A DNA stretch of 64,000 nt from Acheta domesticus (Eukaryota > Arthropoda > Insecta > Orthoptera > Gryllidae). Positions 11,359-23,001 of this stretch are shown here, one piece after another. The DNA lies in assembly GCA_031308135.1 (NCBI GenBank), contig JAHLJT010009436.1:118484678-118548677 (forward strand). Direction: 5' to 3'. A program made the position numbers and the translations under genes. Numbering within the stretch: the stretch's first letter is position 1; every line of letters starts with the position of its first letter. The notes beneath the pieces are model-generated. The model was not told where the DNA came from, searched no databases, and saw nothing but the letters and a program-made list of their open reading frames with translations.

Positions 11359-13246
11359 CTAGTGATGCTACAGAATGGCACAGACTTTCCCGAATTAGTT
11401 TCCTATTTCCTTGGGTCTGAGCTAGATATTCCGAATTGCCACATAGTCCTGCCAGCTGCATATACCGACGGCCAAAGTATATTTTTTTAATTTTCTTAAT
11501 TTTTCGGTTTCCTAACAGTAAAACAGAAATATTAATTTTAGAATATAAAAGAACATTAAAACCTCGTCCGAAATTACAATTTTCTTTAAAAATTTGGAGC
11601 CGTTTTTAAGAAAATGGCGTTTAACCGCTTCTAAAAATGGGAAATTTGAAGCTCTTTTTCACACAAAATGTTTGAGGTTTTCATTTGAAGTCATTTGAAG
11701 CATATACCACTCATAAATACAATAGTGTTTACAAATTGTTAATAATGTGCATATTAAAGGTGTGAGAGATTTTTCAAAAAAATTACATTTGTGTAATTTT
11801 TGAAAAAACAAAAAAACATCAAAATGAACTTTACGTCATATTAACGAGTCAATTTGCATTATCGATTCGGAAAGTTTGAAAAAAATTGGAGCCATTTTAG
11901 AGAAAATAGTGTTGAGCGTTTCTGAAAAGTCGCAACTTTGTGCTAGTCTTCACAGAAAACGGTTGAGTTCTCGAGAAACTTCGTCCGACATTATTTAAAG
12001 CCACATGTACTCGTCAGTATAATAAAGTGAACCAAATCGCCGCCTAATGTAAATATTAACGATGTGACAGGCAAGTCAAAAAATACATTTGGATTTTTTT
12101 GAAAAAACAAAAGAATAGCGCAATATGGCGTTTATGTCATCTCATTGAGCACATATATCTAACATCACAATAACCATATACCATGACTTCAACCGGTAGT
12201 TGCTGTGATGTTGAGACGTGTGAATGTTCCTCACCACGTGTGGGGCAACTCAGTATCCACAGCATGTAGCAGTTAGTATGTGTATAGTCAATTGGATGTT
12301 GTAAGGTTTTGTAAATTGTGTATGCAAATTTAATTGTAATTTTCACTGAATCAGATAGGGTATTAATTGATTTTTTTTGGTAGTTTTATATGTTACATTG
12401 TCTTCTCTCTCTCGTGTTGTGTATAGCCCTAATGAAGGAAATACATTTTCCGAAACGTGGCAAACAACAATGTTGTAAATTAATTCTGCTCAGCACTGAC
12501 CAAGCCCTGTTAACCTGCTTCCACATTTATATTTATGGTTGATCAGCATTCTTCATAAAAAATGGTTTAAAGAAAATAAAAAATTGCCTATGTTGACACA
12601 ACATTTTGCAAAAAATACTCATGTTTTGAAAAACTGAACATGACCTTATTTGAAGATGTTTTTATGAACACATTTCATTAAGAAAAATAATTGTAGTAGG
12701 AAGACGCCGAAAAAAATTGAATTTTTTCAATTTTCGAAAAATTAGACGTTTCAACCAACACGGGACCCGGGCAATTCTCTTAATGACCTTCAGCCTATCC
12801 AACAACAAAATTTAGTCAAAATTGCTGGCGCTATATTTTTGAAAATTTTGAAAATGTCCCCACGGCTTTACGTAAAGTACTCGCAATATTAAAATATCGG
12901 TTTCAAATTCAAGAGGCCACAAGTTCAGTCAGATCGATCAGGGAATATTAATTTTTGAGAAAATCGGCTGAACGGTTTAATCGCAGGCGTTATTGACAGA
13001 CAGACACACAAACAGATGGGCAGGCGTTTTGCTTTCAATCGGTATCAAGGACCCACAAAACAGGCATTCTGGCTAGCACCACTTGTTAGGGGATTTTTTC
13101 TTAATTTAGCTACTGGATTTATCCACGTTTTCGTTATTAGGGCAAGGCAATGAATTTTTTTCTGCCAAAAATCCACAGTTTTTTAGGCAGCATTACATAA
13201 CTTCCCCTATACTCCGTATATACGTACGTATACGGGGAAGTAAAAG
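11359..13246 (-). mobile_element. Helentron-like repeat, long copy with insert
   Basis: The 3' terminus (minus sense TAGCATCACTAG then T) is at 11359 and the 5' terminus (CTTTTACTTCCCCGTATAC type) near 13246. The GGAGCCGTTTTTAAGAAAAT block and its diverged partner occur about 292 bp apart (11599, 11891). The array is interrupted at about 12150-12560 by unrelated sequence containing a hammerhead-like motif. The 5' side includes the GACAGACAGACACAC-type low-complexity tract and the ATTACATAACTTCCCC block that characterise the family. Confidence 0.6.
12150..12560 (+). other. Insert in the Helentron-like copy, possible Penelope-type end
   Basis: This segment is absent from the other copies of the surrounding repeat. 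It holds CTAATGAAGGAAA..TTTCCGAAACG at 12429-12456. That arrangement, a CTGATGA-like box, a short perfect stem and GAAAC, recalls hammerhead ribozyme cores carried by Penelope-like elements, but the invariant G of CTGATGA is an A here. No ORF supports a Penelope polymerase. Confidence 0.3.
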
Positions 13247-13614
13247 ACGTCGCTCTGTATGGTTTTGAAAAAACAGGAGTGCTGCCAGACGAGTTTAATT
13301 TGAATTTACCGAAAAAATCTTTAGTCTAATAATTTGCACACCTCTGTAAGTCAAATTCGACGCATAATCTCAAATAGAAACTACTGTAATCTTTTCTCAG
13401 TGCAAATTGAGAGCGAAGGTAGTATATTTCAAACGTGCCGTTTCCGAGATAGATTTTTAATCCCCCAAATCCCACGATAATAATGCAAAGATAAAACAAA
13501 GTAAGTAACAAGGAATAAGCGCTCGAATAACAACTTCGCAAAAGGCCAGTGACCACCACTTCCCGGGAACGGGCTGAAGCAAGCATTGTTACAATTATAA
13601 GACGGACTAGCTGC
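13247..13614. other. Intergenic, nothing recognised
   Basis: Moderately AT-rich sequence between the Helentron-like repeat and the hAT-like element. An open frame on the minus strand from 13640 overlaps this stretch, but it shows no recognisable motif and runs into the transposon terminus. Confidence 0.4.
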
Positions 13615-13622
13615 ACCGGGAT
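13615..13622. repeat. Target site duplication, left copy
   Basis: ACCGGGAT, identical to 15460-15467. Confidence 0.85.
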
Positions 13623-15459
13623 CAGGGGCGTAGCGTCCATGGATGTGGGTAATGTGTTACGTACCCTGACAATAGTAGTTATTTTTTTACTTTAAAAATT
13701 ATTGTAAATTGTCGCATTTGTTATTTTCATTTGTATTACACAATATTTCTTTATATTTCAAACTTCGCGCCGTTGAAGATTCGATTCTTCACAGTGGTTG
13801 ACTCACTCGGAAATGCAGCCTCGCTTGCGCTGTGAATCAGATGCACAGCAACCATTACATCCAGCGAGCCAATGAAATAAATATTATGTTGCAAAATTTC
13901 ATGGTTTTCTTCGGTGTTTGTAAGAGAACAAGGTTAATTAATTAGCGTAGTAATTTTATGTTTCATTATCTTATTTTAATGCATTTAGTAAATATACATT
14001 TGTAGCCAATTTAGGTAGGGATTGTGGTGGTTGAATGCACAAGGGTATGTGACCGTGCAATCCACATCCGTGCTGAGGACTGGCGAGGTACAACGCGATC
14101 CAAGTAAGAGCCTATATAATTATGAAATAGTATTTGTCGTGCACATAATTATGGAATTGTCTTATTTATTTATTTATTTGTCAAAAAACAGTAAAAACTG
14201 TATATGACGTGTGGGGGAAAGAGTTTTATCTGCGCACATTTTCTTGAGGCCCAGAATTAAACCAAAATAGAAAACGAAAAAATGAATTTAGAAAATAATT
14301 ATTATAGAAAAATAAAAATATTTGAAAAATGTTTGTTCCCGAGTTATAGAAAATCAATTTCAACGGTAAATGAATTACGAGCAAAAGGAGTGCTCAACAA
14401 AACGTGCGCACAGTGAAGCTACATTTACGTCCAGAAGCAAAACAAGGGGCCATCTCAGCATTTGCTCAATGGATCAGGGAACCGGACAAAAACCTGATCG
14501 AGATGGGGTCTTGTGCCGTGGACAAATTAAAAACTAAAAATATGCAGACTAACATTTTCTGAAAAGTAAAATATAATTAAAAGCATTCTGCCAAAAACTC
14601 TCAGTATCATTTCGAACATTACAAAATGTCAGCGACATTTTAATAAAAAAAATTGTAATAATGAATCATGGATATGCGGTCGTAAAAATCTTAAAACACT
14701 ATGTTACTGATCTTCTTTTATGTTCTCAAAGAAAAAAGGGTGGGATTTCAGTGTTTACGCAGATTTGAGAATTGAATATATTACAAGAATATCAAGACAC
14801 ATAAGTACTCGTACACTCATATAGCACGTGAGAAACCGTTACAAATTTTCAGAAAATCTAAGAGGATAAAATTTATTAAATAGCCAGCACAGGTATTGTT
14901 GAGCAATACAACAGTGATATAAGGAACAACAGGGAAATTTTGTCACACTTCATTGGAGTGTGTGGGAGACAAGGGCTTGCATTTCGTGGCCATGATAGTA
15001 GGGGACCATCAAATACAAAAAAATTCATAGAAATATAATGAAATATGATTAAAATCTCAAGGATGATATGGAAAATTCCACCGTTCATGCAACCTCACCA
15101 GAAATTCAAAACGATTAGATTTCAAGTGTGAGCATGGTAATGTCTCGTGAATGAAATTTCTAAAGACTCTTTTGTCTTATCGACACTGGATGAAATCCCT
15201 CATGTAAGTAGCAAAGAACTACTGTGAACTGTTTTTCGTTACGTGACTGTAAATTAATTGATATTCTCTTTCCTATTGTTTTTACTATGCAAGTTGAAGA
15301 TCATTGCTTTCCATTTCATAAATTACGCTCATTCTAATGGGTCGGAAATGAAATGGGGCAATTTTAAAATAGTGGAATAAGGCACATTTACGAGTTTTAA
15401 ATTATTTTTTCATTTCTCGAGTTACATACTCTAAGCCAAAAAATCAGGCTACGCCACTG
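13623..15459. mobile_element. Second hAT-like DNA transposon, non-autonomous
   Basis: The left end is CAGGGGCGTAGCG and the right end GCTACGCCACTG; 11 of the first 12 terminal bases pair as an inverted repeat. A perfect 8-bp duplication ACCGGGAT flanks it (13615-13622 and 15460-15467). Termini and duplication length are typical of hAT elements. No transposase ORF is present. A LINE 3' end is nested at about 14157-14515, so the original insertion was about 1.5 kb. Confidence 0.85.
14157..14515 (-). mobile_element. 5'-truncated LINE 3' end with (AAAT)n tail
   Basis: On the minus strand this is a short 3' UTR ending in an (AAAT)n tail (plus strand TTATTTATTTATTT). It shares ACATTTACGTCCAGAAGCAA, GTGCTCAACAAAACGTGC and TGACGTGTGGGG with 34486-34719, and more loosely with 44681-45150 at the 3' end of the Jockey/CR1-like LINE. 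That comparison identifies it as a dead-on-arrival copy of that LINE family. It is nested in the 13623-15459 hAT-like element. Confidence 0.7.
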
Positions 15460-15467
15460 ACCGGGAT
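15460..15467. repeat. Target site duplication, right copy
   Basis: ACCGGGAT, identical to 13615-13622. Confidence 0.85.
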
Positions 15468-16744
15468 CGCTTTGCAACGTAACATGCGTTGCATATCGCA
15501 AAGCTATCAAATGAATTATAGACGTTCGGTGGCGTGTTTAGAAACTTGGAGACAAGATTTTATCATGCACCCGAGGGGCGAAATGTGCATATTATGCATA
15601 TTCTACACACAGTAAAAGTGTTTTTCATGTTAATATGAAATTGTACTGTTTCGAAATCTTCAAAATGGAGGGTGAGGGTTACTGTGGACATTGACTTTAG
15701 GACTGTCCACACTAACCCACAGTACTTAACAGAAAAAATTTAGTTCTTTTTTTTCAGAGCGTGTCTAAATATAATCAGACATGTGCAAAATTTTAATTTA
15801 ATTTAATTTAAAATTTAAAATATGCATGTGCACATTTTTAATTAAATGTCCAACTCTTCATTCTTTAGGAGAGGTTGATAGATGATTTTCAAGTTACAGA
15901 CACAATATGTTGTTTCAATGCATCCCTGAGTTTAATCATAATTGTATGCAAATTATGAACGAATAATAATATAATCTGTACCTTTTAGACAATTTATTGC
16001 TAAATAAGCAAATGCTATCTTTATTAATTAGTTAATTTTCTTCTTATAATTGTTCTGAAAATTATTGAACGAATGATTATTGAACGAATATAATATATTC
16101 AGCACCTTTTGTACACAAAAAACTGCTAAATAAGTAAATGCTATCTTTCTTAATTAGTTACCTTCTTCTGTCTCAGACAAAACGTATTTCATAAAACCCA
16201 AAGATACAACATCAGTGAGGAAATAGTGAATAATGTTTTACAAATCCTAGATAAGCCTTAAGAACTCTTTCTAATAAAGCATGTATTAGAGTACATTAAA
16301 AATACAAATTAACAAAAAACAACTGTTTTTGTATGTGTCCACATTAGTCCCTAAGGGGGACTAGAGTGGGCAAATGTATATGATTTAAACAAGTGTATTT
16401 AAAACACATTTAAGAGGAAAATATTGAAATTGCTCATATGGCAACATAATGATATACTAAGGTATGCAGAAGGCACAGAATGTACTTTTAAAGTAAAGAA
16501 AGAATTTAAGTTAGCATTCTAAAAGAGAAATGTGCACTCTACCACCCCTACATTTGATTACATTTGATCATTAATGACCATTCTATACACATAATGTTCG
16601 ATGTTGTCCATGTGGAAATATTCCAAAATACTGATCTATGTCCTAAGAAATTATGAATAAATAACGTGTATTTATGCGGTGTATTGAGGTATAGTTGGAC
16701 AAATTTACAGTATAAATATTTCGGTACGTCACAGTAGGAAAATC
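15468..16744. other. Intergenic, no feature recognised
   Basis: About 1.3 kb of AT-rich sequence with no ORF, RNA or repeat that I can support. Small AATTTAATTT runs occur near 15790-15830. It ends at the left target duplication of the full-length LINE. Confidence 0.5.
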
Positions 16745-16752
16745 GCCATAGG

Positions 16753-16755
<3 letters not shown>
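16745..16755. repeat. LINE target site duplication, 3' side copy
   Basis: GCCATAGGTTT, matching 22805-22815. It runs directly into the T tract that is the LINE poly-A tail. Confidence 0.8.
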
Positions 16756-16771
<16 letters not shown>

Positions 16772-16785
<14 letters not shown>

Positions 16786-17424
16786 AGGTCGCTTTTAAAC
16801 TGCTCGGGTCATAAGCGACCACAGTAATACACAAGTACACTAGTCAGATATTTAGATACATAAATTACATAGAAGCAATACATGCAATACATTACATACT
16901 TGACACAATAATGCAACCTCATATGAACCAGTTGTTAACTGTTTGAATCAATGTAAAGATCCATTGTATCCCTAGGAAATTAATACTCAATTTCAGAATC
17001 CATATTAGCTTATTAATTCAGTTTATGTTACTGGAAAGTACAATAAAATTTAAAGGAAAAATTTAAATTTAGATTACATAACTTTCATGTTTTAAATAGA
17101 TCCCTAAGTTACTATTAATTCCAGTACAATGCTCTAATTTGTACTTCTGTTGGGTTTAAGTGGTCATTTCATCTATCAATTTGCCCGTTGGACAGAATTA
17201 TACATAGAGGTATTTATATTCAGTACACAGAATAGCAAATGTTATTACAATATGTCAAAGTACATATACATAGACTTACATATACATATATACAGATACA
17301 TACATATAATAAACATATACATACATATACATTCACATTCAACACATACACATATATATATTCATATCCACAATTTAGTAAATAAGCCCCTTACTTGGTA
17401 TCCCATTCATTTCACTATGCGGTT
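16772..17424 (-). other. LINE 3' UTR with CATA-rich simple repeat
   Basis: This follows the ORF2 stop. A run of CATA/TATACA repeats spans about 17255-17370. The segment next to the poly-A carries GGTCGCTTTTAAACTGC on the plus strand. Confidence 0.6.
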
Positions 17425-18290
17425 CTATATTAGTTTGTCAAATTCCGTTACTTTTAAATATTTGATAATTTGATCACACTTCTCTATGGTATTAAGAAGG
17501 TCTAATAAATTGCCATTGATTTTCATTGCTGCTCTTTGAGTGTTGGTTTCTGGGCATTCAAGTAGCAGATGTGGGGAAGAAATTCTAGCTCCACACTTAG
17601 GACATTGTTCTGGATCGGATTTTTTTAATAAGATGTCCATGACTGGCTTTGAAATGACCTATTCTGAGTCTGGTGATAGTAACCTGATTATTCCTGTTAA
17701 CCAACTTATGTGGAAATGGAGATTCATTTATTGATCTCCTAACGAGATGCAGTTTAGATGTTATGTTCTTCCATTGTGTGTCCCAGTATTTAACTATTTG
17801 AGATTTAAAAAGCTTTTTAATATCTTCATATGAACCATAAGCATTATTGTCAATATTTGGTAATTTTGTTGCTCTTTTTGCGGCTTCATCTGCTTTTTCA
17901 TTACCTATAATGCCTTTGTGGGAAGGAATCCAGGTAAGAACTATTTGATTTCCTGCCTCATGGTGATCATACAGTAGTTTTTGTATTTTTTGTATATAGA
18001 TATTCTTTGTATATCTATTATTTATGGCTCTCAATGAGGACAGGGAATCAGAGAAGATAAGTATGTTTGGATTTACTTTATTTGCAGAAATGGTTTCAAT
18101 ACTTTTTAGGATTGCCCAAGCTTCACAGGAATAAATTGAATAGAAATCAGGTAGTCGAAATATTTCTTCAGTACCCTCTGTGGTTGAAATTATAGCACAA
18201 CCGCATTTACCATTACATTTTGACCCATCTGTGTAGATCTTTAAGTGATTATTGAATTTTGCTTCATATTCAGCAATAAATGGGAGAAGA
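17425..18290 (-). pseudogene. LINE ORF2, RNase H and C-terminal zinc motif
   Basis: The RNase H domain is recognisable from IYTDGSK (first catalytic Asp, near 18210-18230), the central SDSLSSLRAI segment, and WIPSHKGIIGNEKADEAAK, which carries the last Asp. It would remove RNA from the hybrid. After an A-run indel near 17620, the frame 17425-17640 shows CPKCGARISSPHLLLECP, a C-C-H-C motif typical of I-group ORF2 C-termini. The presence of RNase H is the main reason for the I-group call. Confidence 0.8.
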
Positions 18291-18490
18291 AGGGTCTCAG
18301 ATTGTGAGAAAGGGTGTGGAAGTTGATTAAACTCAAGATTTATGGTGGGATTGAATAAGTGCCATGGGGGGATGGGTGATAGCTTCTTGGGAATATGAGG
18401 GGTTTATTTATATTTAGAGCGTTAAGGTATAAGGGAAGTCTTTCTCTCAGAGGCTTTGGAAAATTTGGATGTACATTATACATTTCTGTT

Positions 18491-20306
18491 TTAGGGGAGT
18501 TGAAGATATATGCGTTTGTTTGGTTTGGGAGGTATGCTGAATGTTGCATATGCATACTTTAAACATTGTAGCTTTCTTCGCAATTCCAGTGGCATGAGAC
18601 CTGCCTCTGCTAGAAGGCTGGTACACGGGCTAGTTCTGAAGGCTCCTAAGCTTATGCGACATGCACTGTGGATAATGGGATCCAAAGTGTTCAGTAGTGT
18701 TTTGGCTGCTGCGCTATACACCACTGACCCATAATCGAGTTTAGATTGTATTAGGGCTTTATAAATTTTTATTAGAGAATCAGACTGGGCTCCCCATTTT
18801 TTACATGCTAGCATTTTTATGATATTCAGTCTGTTTTTGCAATCGGTTTTTAGAGCTGCAACATGATGTTTCCATGTATGTTTGGCATCAAACACTAATC
18901 CAAGGATTTGCAGGTATTTGATCTTCTTATTTCTTTATTCCAATTTCCAACGTAATTTTTGCATTCTGTTCATGGGATCTTCTGGTAAATACTATGAATT
19001 CAGATTTAGTTTTGGAAATAATAAATCCTGTAGAACTAGCCCAATTGTCAATTTTATTTAATATTTCTTGGATTATTTTAGCAGTTAACTGAATATTTTT
19101 TCCAGTGCACAGAAGGGTGATATCATCTGCAAATAAAAATATTTTAGTTGGGCCTTTTACTAATGTACTGACTTCGTTGACAGCTATGAGAAACAGGAGA
19201 ACACTAAGTACTGACCCTTGCGGAAGTCCATTGATCATTTCTACAGCTTTCGATGTTTTTTCTTGTATTCTTACTTTGAGATATCTGTGACTTAAGAAAT
19301 TATTTATGAAAGCTAGTGTATTACCTTTTATTTCCATATCAGAAAGGATATTTAGGAGTCTTTTTTTATATACCATCTCGTATGCTTTTTCAATGTCTAA
19401 AGAGACTAAAATAGCATGTTGATTTGTAGCTAAGGCGTCACATATTTCTGTGTCTATACTGACTAAATGATCATTTGTTGACCGGAGTGATCTGAAGCCA
19501 CTTTGATACTGTGATATCAGATTTTTCTCTTCCAGGGTCCATCTCAATCGATTGTTAACCATTTTTTCTAGTATCTTGCATATATTACAGGTTAACGAAA
19601 TGGGACGAAAGTTTCACTGGGTTTGAATGGTCTTTAAGAGGTTAGGGAAAGGAATTACGATGGCTTCTCTCCATTGGTTAGGAAGGGTATGGGTTGTCCA
19701 AATACTATTGTATATTTGTAAAAGATATTTTAGTCCATTCTCTGGGAGATTCTTAAGAAAACTGTTTGGTATGTCGTCCGGCCCTGGTGCTGAATTTTTG
19801 CTCTTGTTTAGTACATAGCTAAGCTCATGCATGTGGAATGGTTGGTTATACTGATCTTCATTGTTTTCTAATAGTTCTTTGTTGAGTTCCAAGTAGGGGG
19901 TAGAAGACGATGCAATTTGTGCTAAAAATGTTGGTTCGTAATTTGAGTTGCTAGAGTTTTTAGCAAAGGAATCAGCAAGTAAGTTACTCATGGCTTCTGG
20001 ACAGAATTGTTTTTCTCCATTCTTGTCAATTAGCATTCTAGGTAGGTGATATGTGTTTGATCCGCTAATTATCTTGACTTTGTGCCACACTTCAGAAATT
20101 GCTGTCTTATTCGTGATGGATGACGTAAATTGTTGCCATGATTGGACCATTGTGGTCTTAAGTGTTAAGCGGGCCTTAGCTCTTGCTTTCTTGTAGGAAA
20201 TACAATTTTCTATTGTTTTGCTTTTTTTAAATTTCCTGAACGCTCTTTTCTTTTCTTTTATAGCGTTTGTACACTCTTCATTCCACCATGGTACTTGACG
20301 TTTCAT
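18491..20306 (-). pseudogene. LINE ORF2, reverse transcriptase domain, frameshifted
   Basis: Central ORF2 region in three frames. 19614-20306 holds the linker (VPWWNEECTNAIKEKKRAFR) and the start of RT (KNSAPGPDDIPNSFLKNL, WREAIVIPFP). 18927-19562 holds the catalytic core: GFRSLRSTNDHL, LVSLDIEKAY with the first catalytic Asp, LPQGSVLS, and FADD with the catalytic Asp pair. 18491-18895 holds the thumb (TWKHHVAALKTDCKNRLNII, SKLDYGSVVY). Between frames the reading resumes after one-base changes near 19620-19600 and near 18915. All catalytic residues are intact. Confidence 0.85.
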
Positions 20307-21169
20307 TACTTTCCTGTAGTTTGGGGGATTGCCTGCTTGGCTGCTTCTGTAATCAAAGTGATAAACTCACCAACTATCGTATTGATTTCATATTGTTGAG
20401 GCGAATCTAGCACTTTAAGATTGTTAATATTATTATTGATAATATATTGAAAAAGAGGCCAATTAGCTCTGTTTATTATCCATTTAGGGCGATTTCTTTG
20501 CTCTATTTTTTGTTGCTGGATTGACCAGTTTATGGATAAGGGATAGTGATCGCTGTCATATAGATCTTGCATTGAAGCCCATGAAAGTTTTGTTGCAATA
20601 TCTGTGGATGCGAAGCTTAAATCTATGACACTTTCTGTACCGTTACTAACGTTGAAATGGGTCGGCGTTCCCGTATTGAGTATGACCAAATCATTATGAT
20701 TGTCTAACCATTCTTCAATTAATTTTCCTCTTCTGTCTGCAGTTGTGGAACCCCACAGGTTGCTATGACTGTTGAAGTCTCCTAATATTATAAACGGTTT
20801 TGGCAGTTGTGCGAGGATGTTATCTAGTTCAGCAATATTTAATGAAATACTATTTGGTAGATAAATATTGCAGATAGTTATAGTACAATTTATTCTGACT
20901 TTGATTGCTACTGCTTCTAACGTTGTTTGAAGAGGAATATCTTGAATGAATACTTCGTTTTTTGTAAAAATTGCTACCCCTCCACTAGCGATTTGTGCTT
21001 GCCTTCTATTGTAGAAGGATGTTCTATATCCTCGTATTTTTGCATTGGAATTGTTTTTGAAATTGGTTTCCTGTAAACATAAAATTTGTGGATTAAGGTT
21101 ATTAATTAAGAGTTTTAGATGTGGAAGTCTTGCATAGAAACCATTACAATTCCATTGAACAATGTCCAT
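20306..21169 (-). pseudogene. LINE ORF2, AP endonuclease domain
   Basis: N-terminal endonuclease of ORF2, which nicks target DNA for target-primed reverse transcription. Translation starts MDIVQWNCNGF. Catalytic landmarks of the APE family are visible: the first Asn (QWNCNG), the Glu of CLQETNF, GDFNSHSNLWGS and the C-terminal SDHYPLSINW. The frame closes at 20306-20308 just after a C5 run. The next frame, carrying YRKVMKRQVPWWNEEC, opens upstream of 20306, so a one-base indel in or near that run separates endonuclease from the linker. Confidence 0.85.
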
Positions 21170-21226
21170 GATGTGTTTGGTTGAGCTTGGTTTCTAGTTA
21201 CGGTTCATCCGACGATGAATGATCAA

Positions 21227-22567
21227 TTAATTCATGGGAAGTATCTTTCGAGGCCTCCAGTTTTTTAATAATTCTTGAACATCTATTTTTAGACCTTTAC
21301 CACGTAAGGTGGGATAAATTTCTCTTAGCATTGCTATTAGGGGGGAAAGGTCATTTGTGAAATCTTTCGCGATGTCTACTGTGAATTTAGTTCCTTTTGT
21401 TTTATCGAAAAAGTTTATTAATTGGTTGAATGACAGTGGATACTTTGTAACATTTTTCTCTACTAGTGCTTTTGTGTCTGCCCATAAATTATCTTGACTA
21501 TTATCTGGTTTGATTTTTAATTTCTTTGGATTCTTTCCCGCATTAGGTTTTCGTGATGTACTAAATTCTTCTGGGTTTTGTATTTCTGAATCTGATCCAG
21601 AGTTGTAGTCTGTAGACTCAATATCGCTTTCAGATAACTGGTTTACTGACGTAATGATTGAGTCGGTAGTAGATAAAGGTCTTTTCATTCTTGCTGGGGT
21701 ACTTTTGTCGACCTGTCCTTCTGTGAGCTTATCGGTGGTAGCGGCCTTCGTCGAGGTTACAGGAACTGAGACTGATTTTGGAGTTTTGAATATGAGGTTC
21801 TTTGCAAACGGTTATAGTTTCAACTTGTGCAGGGGCGGATGTAGTAGAATGAAAGGCAACGTGTTGGGGTGTGCTTATGATGGGAGTTTGTGATATGGTA
21901 TTGGATGTTGGATTTATCTCCACAAAATCTGGATTGATTTGTGGGCAATTTTTAGCTAAATGACCCTGTTGTTTACATTGAAAACACGTAGGGGTATCCG
22001 ATGTGATGTAAATCCAGTGTGGTACTTCTTCAAAAATTACTTGAAAACATTCAGGTAGTTTGCTTTCATCTTCTGGGCTAATAAATGTTTGTCGACGAAA
22101 GCTTAGAATATGACTTAGATTTGGACTAGAAAAACCTGCTCTAAGAAATGACATTGGTGTTACTGTTTTAATGCCAAACGAATATAGCTTATTTTCAATA
22201 AGCGCATGCGGTATACTAGGGCTCACATTTGAAAGTATTATTCTTTTATTTCTGGATATTAAGGGTCTTATAGGGAATTCTTGCCTACACACTGTTATAC
22301 TTTTGTGTTTTTCAACAAGTTCGTCAGCAACTTCTTTAGTGGCGAGATATACACACAGCCTATTATTTGAAATTTTTGAAACAAATCTTATATGGGCTGG
22401 ATTGATTTTTTGGGCAAGCACTTGTATGAAATCTAAGGTTGGAGCTTGGTTGACAGAGTCTATAACAATTGCGTTTTCTTTTTGGGGAAAAGGTTCGCTG
22501 CGGTTACTGTAGCATAATTCTTACTTGAGCCATCGGTAGGTTGTTGGTTTCCTGAGGTTGATGCCAT
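21227..22567 (-). pseudogene. LINE ORF1 (gag-like, CCHC zinc knuckle), frameshifted
   Basis: ORF1 protein of the LINE, an RNA-binding nucleocapsid-like protein. The natural start is the ATG at 22565-22567 (MASTSGNQQPTDGSSKNYAT). A frameshift in a C/A run about 75 bp in separates it from the main body, which opens near 22421 and runs to 21729. The body holds a zinc knuckle of spacing C-X2-C-X4-H-X4-C (CFQCKQQGHLAKNC) after the stretch PHWIYITSDTPT. The acidic, Ser-rich C-terminal part (21227-21688, start MKRPLSTTDS) is in a third frame. The upstream part resembles the conserved pre-knuckle domain of I/Jockey ORF1 proteins. Confidence 0.75.
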
Positions 22568-22804
22568 GGTGGAGCTTGTGCCCGGTGCCGAGCACCGAAC
22601 AAGGGGAGATTTTTTACACTCACTCACAATTCACGAAGCACTCGTCACCAATGGTAAAATCACACGATAAATTAGCAAAATCAGTATAGATCTCCTTCGC
22701 GCACTCTCAAACCATTCACTTAAACTGTAGGTTTGGCCTCAACAGTCCACGATAAGAGCTGCCTCGGTTACGATGCTCACACCTCGGCGGCTAGAGCGAG
22801 ACTG

Positions 22805-22815
22805 GCCATAGGTTT
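22805..22815. repeat. LINE target site duplication, 5' side copy
   Basis: GCCATAGGTTT, matching 16745-16755. Confidence 0.8.
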
Positions 22816-22960
22816 ATTTCCGTTGAAATCTTGAAATCGATTTTCCGCAGAATTGCATACATTTTTCTATACTCCGTAAATTGCTCCTTACAGGTATGTA
22901 TGTGTGTGTGTGTGTGTGTGTGTGTAGTGTACAAGGAAAGTAAAAAATGTTGTTGCGAAT
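22816..22960 (-). repeat. Possible Helentron-like terminus and (GT)n microsatellite
   Basis: Flanking the LINE, TTTTCCGCAGAA..TTTTTCTATACTCCGTA and a later GGAAAGTAAAA recall the 5'-terminal segment of the Helentron-like family, so the LINE may have inserted into an old copy. A (GT)n tract spans about 22896-22925. Confidence 0.35.
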
Positions 22961-23001
22961 ATAGCTATCGTCTCGCCTAGCATATTATCCCTGTCTTATG
23001 T

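Larger units (their letters stand above)
16756..22804 (-). mobile_element. Full-length I-group-like LINE with 11-bp target duplication
   Basis: A complete minus-strand non-LTR retrotransposon of about 6.05 kb: 5' UTR (22568-22804), ORF1 (about 21227-22567), ORF2 (about 17425-21169), 3' UTR and poly-A tail (T run at 16756-16771 on plus). GCCATAGGTTT flanks both ends (16745-16755 and 22805-22815). The combination of CCHC-containing ORF1, AP endonuclease, RT, RNase H and a C-terminal cysteine/histidine motif matches the I group (I, Nimb and relatives); Jockey and CR1 lack RNase H. Both ORFs are split by several one-base frameshifts but show almost no nonsense substitutions. Confidence 0.85.

Noticed and set aside
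17255..17370. CATA-rich tract as an independent satellite
   Set aside because: It lies inside the 3' UTR of the full-length LINE between ORF2 and the poly-A tail.
21829..21845. CAGGGGCGGATGTAG, like a hAT terminus
   Set aside because: It lies within LINE ORF1 coding sequence and has no partner end or duplication.
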